From Paenibacillus sp. HWE-109 (GTDB lineage: Bacteria > Bacillota > Bacilli > Paenibacillales > NBRC-103111): 64,000 nt of DNA. Under the pieces are notes generated by a model, which saw only the letters and a program-made list of their open reading frames with translations, made no database searches and was not told the DNA's origin. Below, piece by piece: positions 34,076 to 42,221 of the stretch. The stretch is taken from NCBI RefSeq assembly GCF_022163125.1, contig NZ_CP091881.1:8760501-8824500 (forward strand). Reading direction: 5' to 3'. How positions within the stretch are numbered: position 1 is the first letter of the stretch; each line of letters opens with the position of its first letter. Position numbers and translations under genes: made by a program.

Positions 34076-35112
34076 GTAAATTTTTCACGGTTCGCAGTCC
34101 CATGGTTTCGTATTTAATCAGCAAAAAAGTGGTTTGGGCAACGCTGCTGTTGACTGTTCTCATGCTTGCTGTCATTGTGGTCAGCCTAAGCAGCGGAAGT
34201 CTCAAAATTCCGCCATTGGACGTTCTGAAAGCACTTCTTCATATTGGCAACGATAGTGCTTACAATGTTGTTATTTATAAATTACGGCTGCCGCGCATTG
34301 TCATCGCGATTCTCGTAGGCTCGTCGCTGGCTGTTTCCGGGGCTATTCTGCAAGGGATGATTCGCAACCCGCTAGCATCGCCGGATATTGTTGGTATTAC
34401 AGGCGGGGCGACGCTTGGGGCAGTAACGTTCTTTTACTTTTTCGCAGGGGCAGTCAGCATTCATCTGCTGCCGATAGGGGCGATTCTGGGGGCGTTTGTT
34501 TCGACGCTGCTCATCTATGCCATGGCATGGAAAAAAGGCGTAGCACCGCTTCGTCTCGTTCTGATCGGGATCGGCATGACCGCTGCGTTCACGGCTGTTA
34601 CGTATATGCTCCTCATCTCAGCACCTTATATTCTGGCGCAGAAATCGCTGACATTCATGTCAGGCAGCATCTATGGCACTTCCTGGGCCAAAGACGTGCT
34701 GCCGCTTCTACCTTGGACACTAATCCTTATGCCCCTTGCCTTCCTGTATACGAGGCATGTCAATGTTCAGGAGCTTGGAGATGATATGGCGGCAGGAGTA
34801 GGCAGTCATGTGCAGAAGCACCGTCTGATCTTGCTGCTCATCGCTGTTGCGCTGGCTGGAGCAGCGGTATCGATTGGCGGGGCAATTGCTTTTATCGGAC
34901 TCATGGCTCCGCATATTGCCCGCAAGCTGGTAGGTCCGGCGTTCGGCGGCGTATTGCCGGTTTCGGCTTTATTAGGCGCATTAATTCTTCTGCTCGCGGA
35001 TTGGATTGGCCGTACAGCCTTTACACCGCTCGATATTCCGGCTGGCGTATTCACAGCAGCCGTCGGTGCTCCCTTTTTCGTATATCTGATTTATCGCCAT
35101 CGTCATCACTAA
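34072..35112 (+). CDS. Ferric-siderophore ABC transporter permease, FecCD family
   Basis: A 346-residue second permease. It has RLPRIVIAILVGSSLAVSGAILQGMIRNPLASPDIVGITGGA and GAIAFIGLMAPHIARKLVGPAF, the same conserved blocks as its partner, and about nine membrane segments starting with VVWATLLLTVLMLAVIVV. Translationally coupled to the first permease. The two subunits are expected to form a heterodimer through which the binding protein at 31892 delivers its cargo. Confidence 0.94.
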   Translation: MSKFFTVRSPMVSYLISKKVVWATLLLTVLMLAVIVVSLSSGSLKIPPLDVLKALLHIGNDSAYNVVIYKLRLPRIVIAILVGSSLAVSGAILQGMIRNPLASPDIVGITGGATLGAVTFFYFFAGAVSIHLLPIGAILGAFVSTLLIYAMAWKKGVAPLRLVLIGIGMTAAFTAVTYMLLISAPYILAQKSLTFMSGSIYGTSWAKDVLPLLPWTLILMPLAFLYTRHVNVQELGDDMAAGVGSHVQKHRLILLLIAVALAGAAVSIGGAIAFIGLMAPHIARKLVGPAFGGVLPVSALLGALILLLADWIGRTAFTPLDIPAGVFTAAVGAPFFVYLIYRHRHH

Positions 35113-35137
35113 ACTGAACATAAAGGGGGAAGGTACC

Positions 35138-35932
35138 ATGACGGCCATGGAAGCCAAAAATCTTCGTCTCTCCTATGGAGATACCTTAATATTTAACGAC
35201 CTTAATCTAACCATTCCCAAAGGCAAAGTGACCGTCTTCGTGGGCAGCAACGGCTGCGGCAAGTCCACCTTGCTGCGCTCGCTGGCACGTCTGTTGAAGC
35301 CCAAAGATGGGTCCATTCTGCTGGATAGCCACGAAATTGCCAAGCTGTCCACCAAAGAAATCGCCAAGCGCTTGGCGATCCTTCCGCAAGGTCCCGTAGC
35401 GCCTGAAGGATTAACCGTGCTGCAGCTCGTTAAACAGGGCAGATATCCGTATCAATCCTGGCTCCAGCAGTGGTCGCAGGAAGACGAGCGGATGGTCCGC
35501 ATGGCGCTGGAATCGACAGGAATTGCCGATCTATCGGAGAGAACGGTGGATTCCTTGTCTGGCGGGCAACGGCAAAGAGCCTGGATCGCCATGACCTTGG
35601 CGCAGGGCACAGACACCATTCTGTTGGACGAGCCGACCACCTACTTGGATTTAACTCACCAAGTGGATGTCCTTGATCTGTTGTTCGAGTTGAACCAGAA
35701 CGAGAACCGCACCATCGTGATGGTGCTGCACGATATCAACCTGGCCTGTCGCTACGCCCACCATATGGTCGCCATCAAAGAGCAGAAAGTCTGGGCTACC
35801 GGACATCCCGAAGACATCGTGAACGAGCATATGATTGCATCCGTGTTCAACATGGAAAGCGTCGTCTCCAAAGACCCGTTGTTCGGGACACCGATGGTGA
35901 TCCCTCATGGCAAGGGTCGGATGTTGAAATAG
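35138..35932 (+). CDS. Ferric-siderophore ABC transporter ATP-binding protein, FecE/FepC type
   Basis: A 264-residue ATPase powering the importer. Walker A is GSNGCGKST (36-44), the Q-loop is in ILPQGPVAPEG, the signature is LSGGQRQRAW, Walker B is TILLDEPTTYLD and the H-loop is MVLHDINLACRYAHH. All catalytic residues are present. GGGGGAAGG ribosome site, 25 bp after the permease. Last gene of the operon, closed by a terminator. Confidence 0.95.
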   Translation: MTAMEAKNLRLSYGDTLIFNDLNLTIPKGKVTVFVGSNGCGKSTLLRSLARLLKPKDGSILLDSHEIAKLSTKEIAKRLAILPQGPVAPEGLTVLQLVKQGRYPYQSWLQQWSQEDERMVRMALESTGIADLSERTVDSLSGGQRQRAWIAMTLAQGTDTILLDEPTTYLDLTHQVDVLDLLFELNQNENRTIVMVLHDINLACRYAHHMVAIKEQKVWATGHPEDIVNEHMIASVFNMESVVSKDPLFGTPMVIPHGKGRMLK

Positions 35933-35933
35933 A

Positions 35934-35969
35934 AAAAAGCTGAAGGAGCCTGCTCCTTCAGCTTTTTTT
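35934..35969 (+). terminator. Rho-independent terminator of the iron-uptake operon
   Basis: AAAAAGCTGAAGGAGC pairs perfectly with GCTCCTTCAGCTTTTT around a 2-base loop and is followed by further T residues. Confidence 0.95.
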
Positions 35970-35997
35970 GCGTGTTTGGATATGTCGCGCTCCCGTC

Positions 35998-36293
35998 CAG
36001 CCTCTCAATCAAACTCTAGGGTATGATTCCAGACAAGTAGCATTCTCCTTGGTTAGACAGCGCCAAATGCAGCAATGACGTTCAAAGACATAGCTTTCAC
36101 TGGATTAATCCAATGAAATCCAGAATTAGGGTCACGAAATCTAGAATTCCACTGGATAAATCCACTGGAATTCTAGATTTCGTGCCGTATGGGGGGGGGC
36201 AGCATGTTTTCATTGGATTTATCCAACGAAAGTTGAAATAAACGCCTCTAAAAGCCGTTTTCATTGGATTTATCCAACGAAAGTTGAAATAAA
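35998..36293. repeat. Array 2 of the TTGGATAAATCCAA palindrome, part before the IS4 element
   Basis: It begins with a unit header (CTCTCAATCAAACTCTAGGG, repeated near 38091 and 38540). It then holds palindromes at 36099-36115, 36149-36168, 36210-36228 and 36261-36280. The second is the centre of a 52-bp near-perfect hairpin (36132-36183; arms CACGAAATCTAGAATTCCA and TGGAATTCTAGATTTCGTG). The last seven bases, AAATAAA, are the IS4 target duplication. Confidence 0.85.
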
Positions 36294-37821
36294 CCACTAG
36301 CCTTGCAAAGAAGCTGACATCAGATCATTGTTTTGCTTAAGGAATATTTTTACAGTTTATTGTTGTGAAAAAGAACAAAAACAGTAACATTCAAATACGC
36401 ATAGACAAATTACCATTTTTTTCAATTTACTCTTCAATTGTTTTAGTTCTGTTCAAGTTTCTTTTTCTGCGCTTTTTTCTTGATAGGATGAATTCGAGGA
36501 CGCCCGCCCTTATTTTTCTTTCGACGTCCTTTTGAACTTCGCGTGGGCGCTCTGTTTAAAGCAGCAAGGAACTTTTCCCAGCTCATCATCACGTAAATGC
36601 GAACTAACTTCAGCACTTCCCATGTACTTTTTGTTGTTTTCGTTTGCAACTTGACCAGGATGCACAGTCCGTAGGCTAAAAGTGTCATGTAGATTTGGTT
36701 CCATACCGCATCAGGTTTATAGCTATAAAGTTTAGCCAAGTGAAGGTGCTGCTTCATCCATTTAAAGAACAATTCGATCATCCAGCGATCTCGGTACAAG
36801 TTAGCGATTTCTCGTGCTGAGAGATCCCACCTTGTTGTAACCACGCGGTAGATTCGTTTTTTGTCATCTTTGAATTCAACCAATCGGAGCGTTACTTTTT
36901 GATCAGGGTGCTTCGGAACCACCATTTGGACATCAGCATCTCGTAAAAGGCCAGGATCATCTTCTGGAACAGGTCGTGCCTGGATGACGGTTGTCTTACT
37001 ATTTGCTTGTATTCGCACGACAAAACGAATGTTTGCTTCTGCCCATTTCTTGAAAAAGGCGTAGTTAATGTATCCGCGATCCATCACATACGTTGTGTTT
37101 TTATCTGTGAGAAGTTCGATCGCTACTTCCGAGTCAGCTACAGCTCCCGTCGATAAAATAACTTTGCTGGGATAGGCCATATCCGGGAAATCTGTGCAGA
37201 GGTAGGTATGCATTTTTACGCTATTTTGCGTTTTGCTGCAGTAGGCCCACTGACCGTGAAAGTTGGGTAAAGAGATGGTGGTAGAGTCAATGATCGTTAG
37301 CTTTTTTACATCTCGCACCTTTACATGGGATGATTCTCGCAAGGTCTGTGCAATACGCCGATTGATTTCTTGAAAAGCGTACTGGAGTAAAAAAGTAGGT
37401 AACTCGTTCAATTTGCGCGAGAAACGGGAGGCGCTAATCGATTTTGTTCCTACAAGAGCCTGCAAATTTTCGTTAGAACGCAAATGCTCCTCAATGGCAG
37501 TCGGCTCTTCGCGCCGTGCCAACTGAGCTTCGATGAAAAGTAGGATTGCACTGCGAACGGTAAGTTTTTGAGTCCGATAATCCAAAATGTCGCAGACTGC
37601 TTTTGGTAAATCCAACAATTGAAGACATTGACTAATAACGGTTTTATCTGGTACGATACCCATGCGATTTCTCCTTTTGATGAGGAAATGGGTAACATGC
37701 CTATTCCTTAACATTAGGGGATTTTTTTATGTCTTACCAGATAAAATAGTGAAATATATTCATAATATAGAAATTATTATATCTATAAGTTTTCATGTCA
37801 GGTTCGATGCAAGGCTAGTGG
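36294..37821 (-). mobile_element. IS4-family insertion sequence
   Basis: A 1528-bp element with 14-bp terminal inverted repeats, CCACTAGCCTTGCA at 36294-36307 and its exact complement ending at 37821. It is flanked by AAATAAA at 36287-36293 and 37822-37828. Without the element and one AAATAAA the host sequence reads GTTGAAATAAACGCC, exactly as in the uninterrupted repeat units. It inserted inside array 2 of the palindromic repeat. Confidence 0.93.
36443..37663 (-). CDS. IS4-family transposase
   Basis: A 406-residue DDE transposase. Catalytic residues: D126 in TIIDSTT, D195 in VMDRGY, and the IS4 signature Y290-R293-E297-K304 in YRDRWMIELFFKWMK. The C-terminus is very Lys/Arg-rich. The start is ATG at 37663, with AAAGGAG 7 bases upstream; the frame is open 17 codons further but those lie beyond the ribosome site. 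Intact frame, exact terminal repeats and a clean target duplication suggest recent, possibly still active, insertion. Confidence 0.94.
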   Translation of the reverse strand: MGIVPDKTVISQCLQLLDLPKAVCDILDYRTQKLTVRSAILLFIEAQLARREEPTAIEEHLRSNENLQALVGTKSISASRFSRKLNELPTFLLQYAFQEINRRIAQTLRESSHVKVRDVKKLTIIDSTTISLPNFHGQWAYCSKTQNSVKMHTYLCTDFPDMAYPSKVILSTGAVADSEVAIELLTDKNTTYVMDRGYINYAFFKKWAEANIRFVVRIQANSKTTVIQARPVPEDDPGLLRDADVQMVVPKHPDQKVTLRLVEFKDDKKRIYRVVTTRWDLSAREIANLYRDRWMIELFFKWMKQHLHLAKLYSYKPDAVWNQIYMTLLAYGLCILVKLQTKTTKSTWEVLKLVRIYVMMSWEKFLAALNRAPTRSSKGRRKKNKGGRPRIHPIKKKAQKKKLEQN

Positions 37822-38819
37822 AAATAAACGCCTCTAAAAGCTGTTTTCATTGGATTTATCCAATGAAAGCTGAAACAAACACCTCTAAAAGGCATTTTCA
37901 TTGGATTTATCCAATAAAAGTTGAAATAAACGCCTGCAAAAGCCATTTTCATTGGATTTTTCCAATGAGAGTGACTCAGCGCGGAACAACGTTCCGCAGC
38001 AGAATATATTAGTTTTCGTAGATGCGATCTCACAGCAGAGGGATTCACACAGTCGGATATGCCACATTAAAGTATCTCACCCATCCAACCTCTCAATCAA
38101 ACTCTAGGGTCTGATTCCAGACAAGTAGCATTCTCCTTGGTTAGACAGCGCCAAATGCAGCAATGACGTTCAAAGACATAGATTTCACTGGATTAATCCA
38201 ATGAAATCCAGAATTAGGGGCACTAAAAATCAATTCCACTAGATAAATCCACTGGAATTCTAGATTTCGTGCCGTATGGGGCGGGGTGCAGCTGTTATCA
38301 TTGGATTTTTCCAATGAAAGTTGAAACAAACACCTCTAAAAGCTGTTTTCATTGGATTTATCCAACGAAAGTTGAAATAAACGCCGTCAAAAGCCCCTTT
38401 CATTGGATTTTTCCAATGAGAGTGACTCAGCGCGGAACAACGTTCCGCAGCAGAGTATATTAGTTTTCGTAGATGCGATCTCACAGCAGAGGGATTCACA
38501 CAGTCGGATATGCCACATTAAAGTATCTCACCCATCCAACCTCTCAATCAAACTCCAGGGTATGATTCCAGACAAGTAGCATTCTCCTTGGTTAGACAGC
38601 GCCAAATGCAGCAATGACGTTCAAAGACATAGATTTCACTGGATTAATCCAATGAAATCCAGAATTAGGGGCGCTAAAAATCAATTCCACTGGATAAATC
38701 CAATGGAATTCTAGATTTCGTGCCGTATGGGGGGCTATCATTGGATTTATCCAATGAAAGTTGAAATAAACGCCGTCAAAAGCCACTTTCATTGGATTTT
38801 TCCAATGAGAGTGGCCCAT
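37822..38819. repeat. Array 2 of the TTGGATAAATCCAA palindrome, part after the IS4 element; about 450-bp tandem
   Basis: Twelve palindromes lie at 37848, 37899, 37950, 38186, 38237, 38298, 38350, 38401, 38637, 38687, 38738 and 38790 (starts), spaced about 50 bp within a cluster. Header blocks TTAGACAGCGCCAAATGCAG at 38141 and 38592, and GTGACTCAGCGCGGAACAAC at 37971 and 38421, define a 450-bp unit. Spacers carry AAAGTTGAAATAAACGCC and CTCTAAAAGC. Because the motif is palindromic, both strands stay open and read as FHWINPMK-type peptides; these frames have no ribosome sites and are not supported as genes. Confidence 0.88.
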
Positions 38820-38868
38820 CGACGTTCCGCGGCAGAAGCAAATGAAGCAAGCGTGTGACAATTCCCCG

Positions 38869-39480
38869 CTACAAGCCAGCCAGAAAAGGCCCGGCCATAT
38901 CGGCAATCCGCCGATGTCCGGCCTCATTCGGATGTAAGCCATCCGATGTGAAGTGCGGCAGCGTCAGCTTGTTCAGTCCGCTTTGCGCATACAGATTCAA
39001 CACCGGCAGGGCATAGAGCCTGCCGAGCTCGACTATGGCTTCGACATAGTCGTAGAGCCGATGGCCCGCCGCGTTGACGGAGAAGATGTCGTAGCCATCT
39101 TTATCCCGCTGCAGCGGCGTCCACAAGCTAAGGCGGCAGCGCGGATTCGCCGCCAGAATATGCTCAATCAGCGACCGATACGCGCCATAAAAGGTATAGA
39201 TATTATCCGATTCCAGCAAGCCAATCGGCTTATCCAAGCGGAAATCGTTCACGCCCGCAAAGATGGTGACGCAGTCCAACTCGGTATGGATCGTCTTGCC
39301 GACATGCGTCGTTGCGCCGTAGTCACGGTCGCCGCCGGCTGTCATCGGACAACCGCTTTTGCCATAATTGAATACGCTGGAGAAGCCGAGAGCTTCCTGC
39401 ACAAGCGGCTGATAGCCGCCTGCTTCTGTGATGCTGTCTCCGAGCGTTCCCCATGTTTTTCCTGTCCACTTGTTTAGCAT
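38869..39480 (-). CDS. SGNH/GDSL-family hydrolase
   Basis: A 203-residue esterase-like protein. The nucleophile Ser is in GDSIT (residues 14-18), followed by the glycine block GKSGCPM, the Asn block GVNDF and the catalytic Asp/His block DGLHPNEAGH near residues 185-194. No signal peptide, so it is cytoplasmic. Such enzymes often remove acetyl or methyl esters from sugars. It lies 14 bp downstream of the FAD oxidoreductase gene on the same strand, so the two are co-transcribed and face away from the LacI regulator. Ribosome site AGGAG with 10-base spacing. Confidence 0.9.
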   Translation of the reverse strand: MLNKWTGKTWGTLGDSITEAGGYQPLVQEALGFSSVFNYGKSGCPMTAGGDRDYGATTHVGKTIHTELDCVTIFAGVNDFRLDKPIGLLESDNIYTFYGAYRSLIEHILAANPRCRLSLWTPLQRDKDGYDIFSVNAAGHRLYDYVEAIVELGRLYALPVLNLYAQSGLNKLTLPHFTSDGLHPNEAGHRRIADMAGPFLAGL

Positions 39481-39494
39481 GCTAGTGCCGCTCC

Positions 39495-40907
39495 TTATTC
39501 ATTGCTTTCGGTATCGTAGCTGACGGCATCAACGAGAACCAGAGAGTCGGCCTCGGCCTGACCTGGCCGTTCGCCAAGCCATGCGCCTTGTGCGATCAAT
39601 TTGTTTTGCAGCTCTGGGATCGATACTTCGCGGAAACCGATGCCCGCCGAGCTTGCCATAGCGGCGGACACGCCGGCGGCCTCACCCATGGCAAAGCAGT
39701 TGGGCATGACGCGAAGCGAGCCCTGCACGGGACGGTCGGACGAAACGGAACGTCCAGCTACGATCAAATTCGATTTGCCCTGCGGCAGCATGCAGCGAAA
39801 TGGAACGCCATGCGATTTGCCCTTCGGCAAATGCTTGATTGTCATCGTGCTGCTGGCGTTGGCAAGATGGATGTCGATGAAGTACGAATTGCGGGCAATA
39901 TCGTCCTCGAAGCTGCGCATCGTCAGGAAATCTTCCACCACAAGCGTGTAGTCGCCTTGGATGCGGCGGGTTTCACGAATCCCGATCTGGTCGCCGGAAT
40001 GAGCAAGGAAGATATGCTCGAAGCCTGGCACATATTTGCGCAGGAAACGAAGCTGCGTATCAATCAACTGGCGCCCTTCGATCGCTGCGCGGGTCAAATC
40101 CTCCGCATTGGTACCGTCAATCCCGAAGATATGGCCGAAATTAAAGCCGACAACGGAGTCGGTAATCCAGGCCATCCCCGAGATGCGTTTGCGCCCTTCA
40201 GGGAGGTCGCCGTTTTGTTGAGCTTTCATGACCGTTTTCTCGATCTGGTTATTATCATCTGTCTCCACCAGATATTGCTCAAAACGTGCTCTGTCCACGC
40301 CCGTGACCACATAGCACATCGTACCAGGCTGGAGTTCGCCGTGTTCGCCTCCGCTCAGAAAAGGAACACCCGCAAGCGCCGCGAGATCCGCGTCACCGGA
40401 AGCATCGATATACAGCTTGGCTTGAATGACGGAGCGCCCGGATTTATTGCTGATGACAAGTCCGCTGATGCGATCTCCCTCCAACAGCACTTGATCGGCA
40501 ATGGTATGGAACAGCACTTTGGCTCCGCTGGCCAAGAGTTCGGCATCATAGACGCGTTTCAGCGTTTCCACATCGATGGGAACCCAATCGAGCTGGTCTT
40601 TGTAATGCCGTAAGAAGTCGTCTCCGGCTGCCTGTTTCATTTTATCAAGCAGTTCAAGACCGATTCCGCGAATGACAGGTTTTTCCCCATCTGAATAGGG
40701 ACAGAAGGCAGGAACCAATGCTGCGGTGCCCATTCCGCCGAGGTAGCCTCTTTGTTCAATCAAAAGGGTGCTTGCCCCATTGCGGGCAGCTGCGATTGCT
40801 GCGGCTATGCCGGATGCGCCGCCGCCTACGACGACCACGTCAGGCGTATAGCTGACAGGGAGTTGTTGTGCAGGGATCGTTATCGTTTGAGTAGACACAT
40901 ATGTCAT
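39495..40907 (-). CDS. FAD-dependent oxidoreductase
   Basis: A 470-residue flavoprotein. The dinucleotide-binding motif is VVVVGGGASGIAAAIAAARNG (about residues 25-45) with the acidic end LLIEQRGYLGG. It also shows YIDASGDADLAALAGVP and the C-terminal FAD motif NCFAMGEAAGVSAAMA. It matches the FAD_oxidored type commonly found in carbohydrate-utilisation loci of Paenibacillus and related bacteria, with unknown substrate. AGGAGG ribosome site, 8-base spacing. It is divergent from the LacI regulator at 41060, so the 150-bp gap probably holds its operator. Confidence 0.9.
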   Translation of the reverse strand: MTYVSTQTITIPAQQLPVSYTPDVVVVGGGASGIAAAIAAARNGASTLLIEQRGYLGGMGTAALVPAFCPYSDGEKPVIRGIGLELLDKMKQAAGDDFLRHYKDQLDWVPIDVETLKRVYDAELLASGAKVLFHTIADQVLLEGDRISGLVISNKSGRSVIQAKLYIDASGDADLAALAGVPFLSGGEHGELQPGTMCYVVTGVDRARFEQYLVETDDNNQIEKTVMKAQQNGDLPEGRKRISGMAWITDSVVGFNFGHIFGIDGTNAEDLTRAAIEGRQLIDTQLRFLRKYVPGFEHIFLAHSGDQIGIRETRRIQGDYTLVVEDFLTMRSFEDDIARNSYFIDIHLANASSTMTIKHLPKGKSHGVPFRCMLPQGKSNLIVAGRSVSSDRPVQGSLRVMPNCFAMGEAAGVSAAMASSAGIGFREVSIPELQNKLIAQGAWLGERPGQAEADSLVLVDAVSYDTESNE

Positions 40908-41059
40908 GTTTTATTCCTCCTAGGGATGCTTATGAGTCTTATTATAGGCGTCCGCCATGGAGGAACTAGTTTAACTTTTGTTTAATCTAAAAGAGGAAGT
41001 GAAACGGCTTGCGCCGAAAAGTATCCTTCAACGTTATCCGATGAAAGGGGGCAGCCTGA

Positions 41060-42148
41060 ATGCCGACCCGCAAGCAAGTCACGTTAAAGACGATCGCAAA
41101 CGAGCTTGGATTAACGGTACAGACCGTGCTCAAAGCGCTAAAAGGAAAACCCGGCATGTCCGAAGCAACCCGACAACGGATCGTCCAGACCGCCGAGAGG
41201 CTGGGCTATTATACGATGGAACAGATTCGCAGCCTGCGGCTGGACCGCATCGCACCGTATCCAAGCGAAAGACTTCGCTTTCTGTTGGTGCAAACGGCGG
41301 AATCCGTTTCCTACAATCGGCTTCTGCTGCAAGGCTTAGAGGACCGCTTCTTCTCATTCGGTCATCGCATCGAGCTGCTGATGCTGCCGCAAAATATCAA
41401 GGAGGAGCATATGCCATCTTGGATCGAGGAGAGCGGCATGGCTTACGCAGATGGGATATTCATCGCGCCGAGCATTATCCCCAAGGTGTGGGAGTCCTAC
41501 CTGTTTGCTTTGCCCCAACCTCGCATATTGCTTAGTTTTCCGCCTCCCGGAGTGAAAATAGACAGTGTGATCTGGGACGTCTATGAAGCCACCTTCCAAG
41601 CGGTTAGCTACTTGCACAGCCTCGGACATGAACGCATTATGTATGTGGGGGACATCCAATTGCAACGGGGGTTTATATTGCGCTGGCAGGCCTTCTGTCA
41701 TGCGATGCACGTGCAGGGCATCGAGGTTGATCCGAGTCAGCACTCTATCGGCGAGCGGTTCGGAGGAGGCCGGCAATGGCTCGAAGAACTGGAGCAGAAG
41801 ATGGTAGATTTCATGCCGACAGCGATTATTTGCGGGATCGATAATGAAGTGTCCATCGTCGCAAGCCTATGTCACAAGCTGCAATGGCGCGTACCGGATG
41901 AAGTGTCATTGGTAGGATTTCTCAATGAGCAAACGGAAGATCTGCCCCTGTTCACTAGACCTTTGCTTTCCATCCGAGAGACAGGCTATCGCGCTGCTGA
42001 CCGTATGTTGTGGCGGCTTGCCAATCCGACATTGCCTTTTGAACATATCCGCATTCAAGGCGATTTTCACATCGGCAGTACGACATCACGACCAGCTGCC
42101 AACGGCCTGCAATCGGCAACAATGCGAAGATACAACCAGAAATCATAA
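41060..42148 (+). CDS. LacI-family transcriptional regulator
   Basis: A 362-residue protein with the N-terminal helix-turn-helix TLKTIANELGLTVQTVLKALKGKPGMSEATRQRI, then a divergent periplasmic-binding-like domain ending with RIQGDFHIGSTTS. The HTH replaces the usual VSxxTVSRVL by LTVQTVLKAL, so its operator may be atypical. AAAGGGGG ribosome site 9 bases upstream. It probably controls the divergent FAD-oxidoreductase/SGNH pair, or the transporter operon downstream. The response regulator gene starts 73 bp after its stop. Confidence 0.88.
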   Translation: MPTRKQVTLKTIANELGLTVQTVLKALKGKPGMSEATRQRIVQTAERLGYYTMEQIRSLRLDRIAPYPSERLRFLLVQTAESVSYNRLLLQGLEDRFFSFGHRIELLMLPQNIKEEHMPSWIEESGMAYADGIFIAPSIIPKVWESYLFALPQPRILLSFPPPGVKIDSVIWDVYEATFQAVSYLHSLGHERIMYVGDIQLQRGFILRWQAFCHAMHVQGIEVDPSQHSIGERFGGGRQWLEELEQKMVDFMPTAIICGIDNEVSIVASLCHKLQWRVPDEVSLVGFLNEQTEDLPLFTRPLLSIRETGYRAADRMLWRLANPTLPFEHIRIQGDFHIGSTTSRPAANGLQSATMRRYNQKS

Positions 42149-42221
42149 GATTCTCCGGTGCCTAGGGCCTTTTAAACAGGATATAATGAAGAGTACAGCA
42201 GGACGGGAGGTCTACGAAGAG

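Noticed and set aside
37662..38942. Open frames on both strands with recurring FHWINPMK or FHWIYPMK peptides
   Set aside because: They arise because the palindromic repeat lacks stops in both directions; no ribosome sites and no known domain.
41925..42221. N-terminal extension of the second YesN-like regulator into the LacI gene
   Set aside because: The extra 99 codons precede the ribosome site GGGAGG and are antifamily in sequence; the receiver domain starts at ATG 42222.
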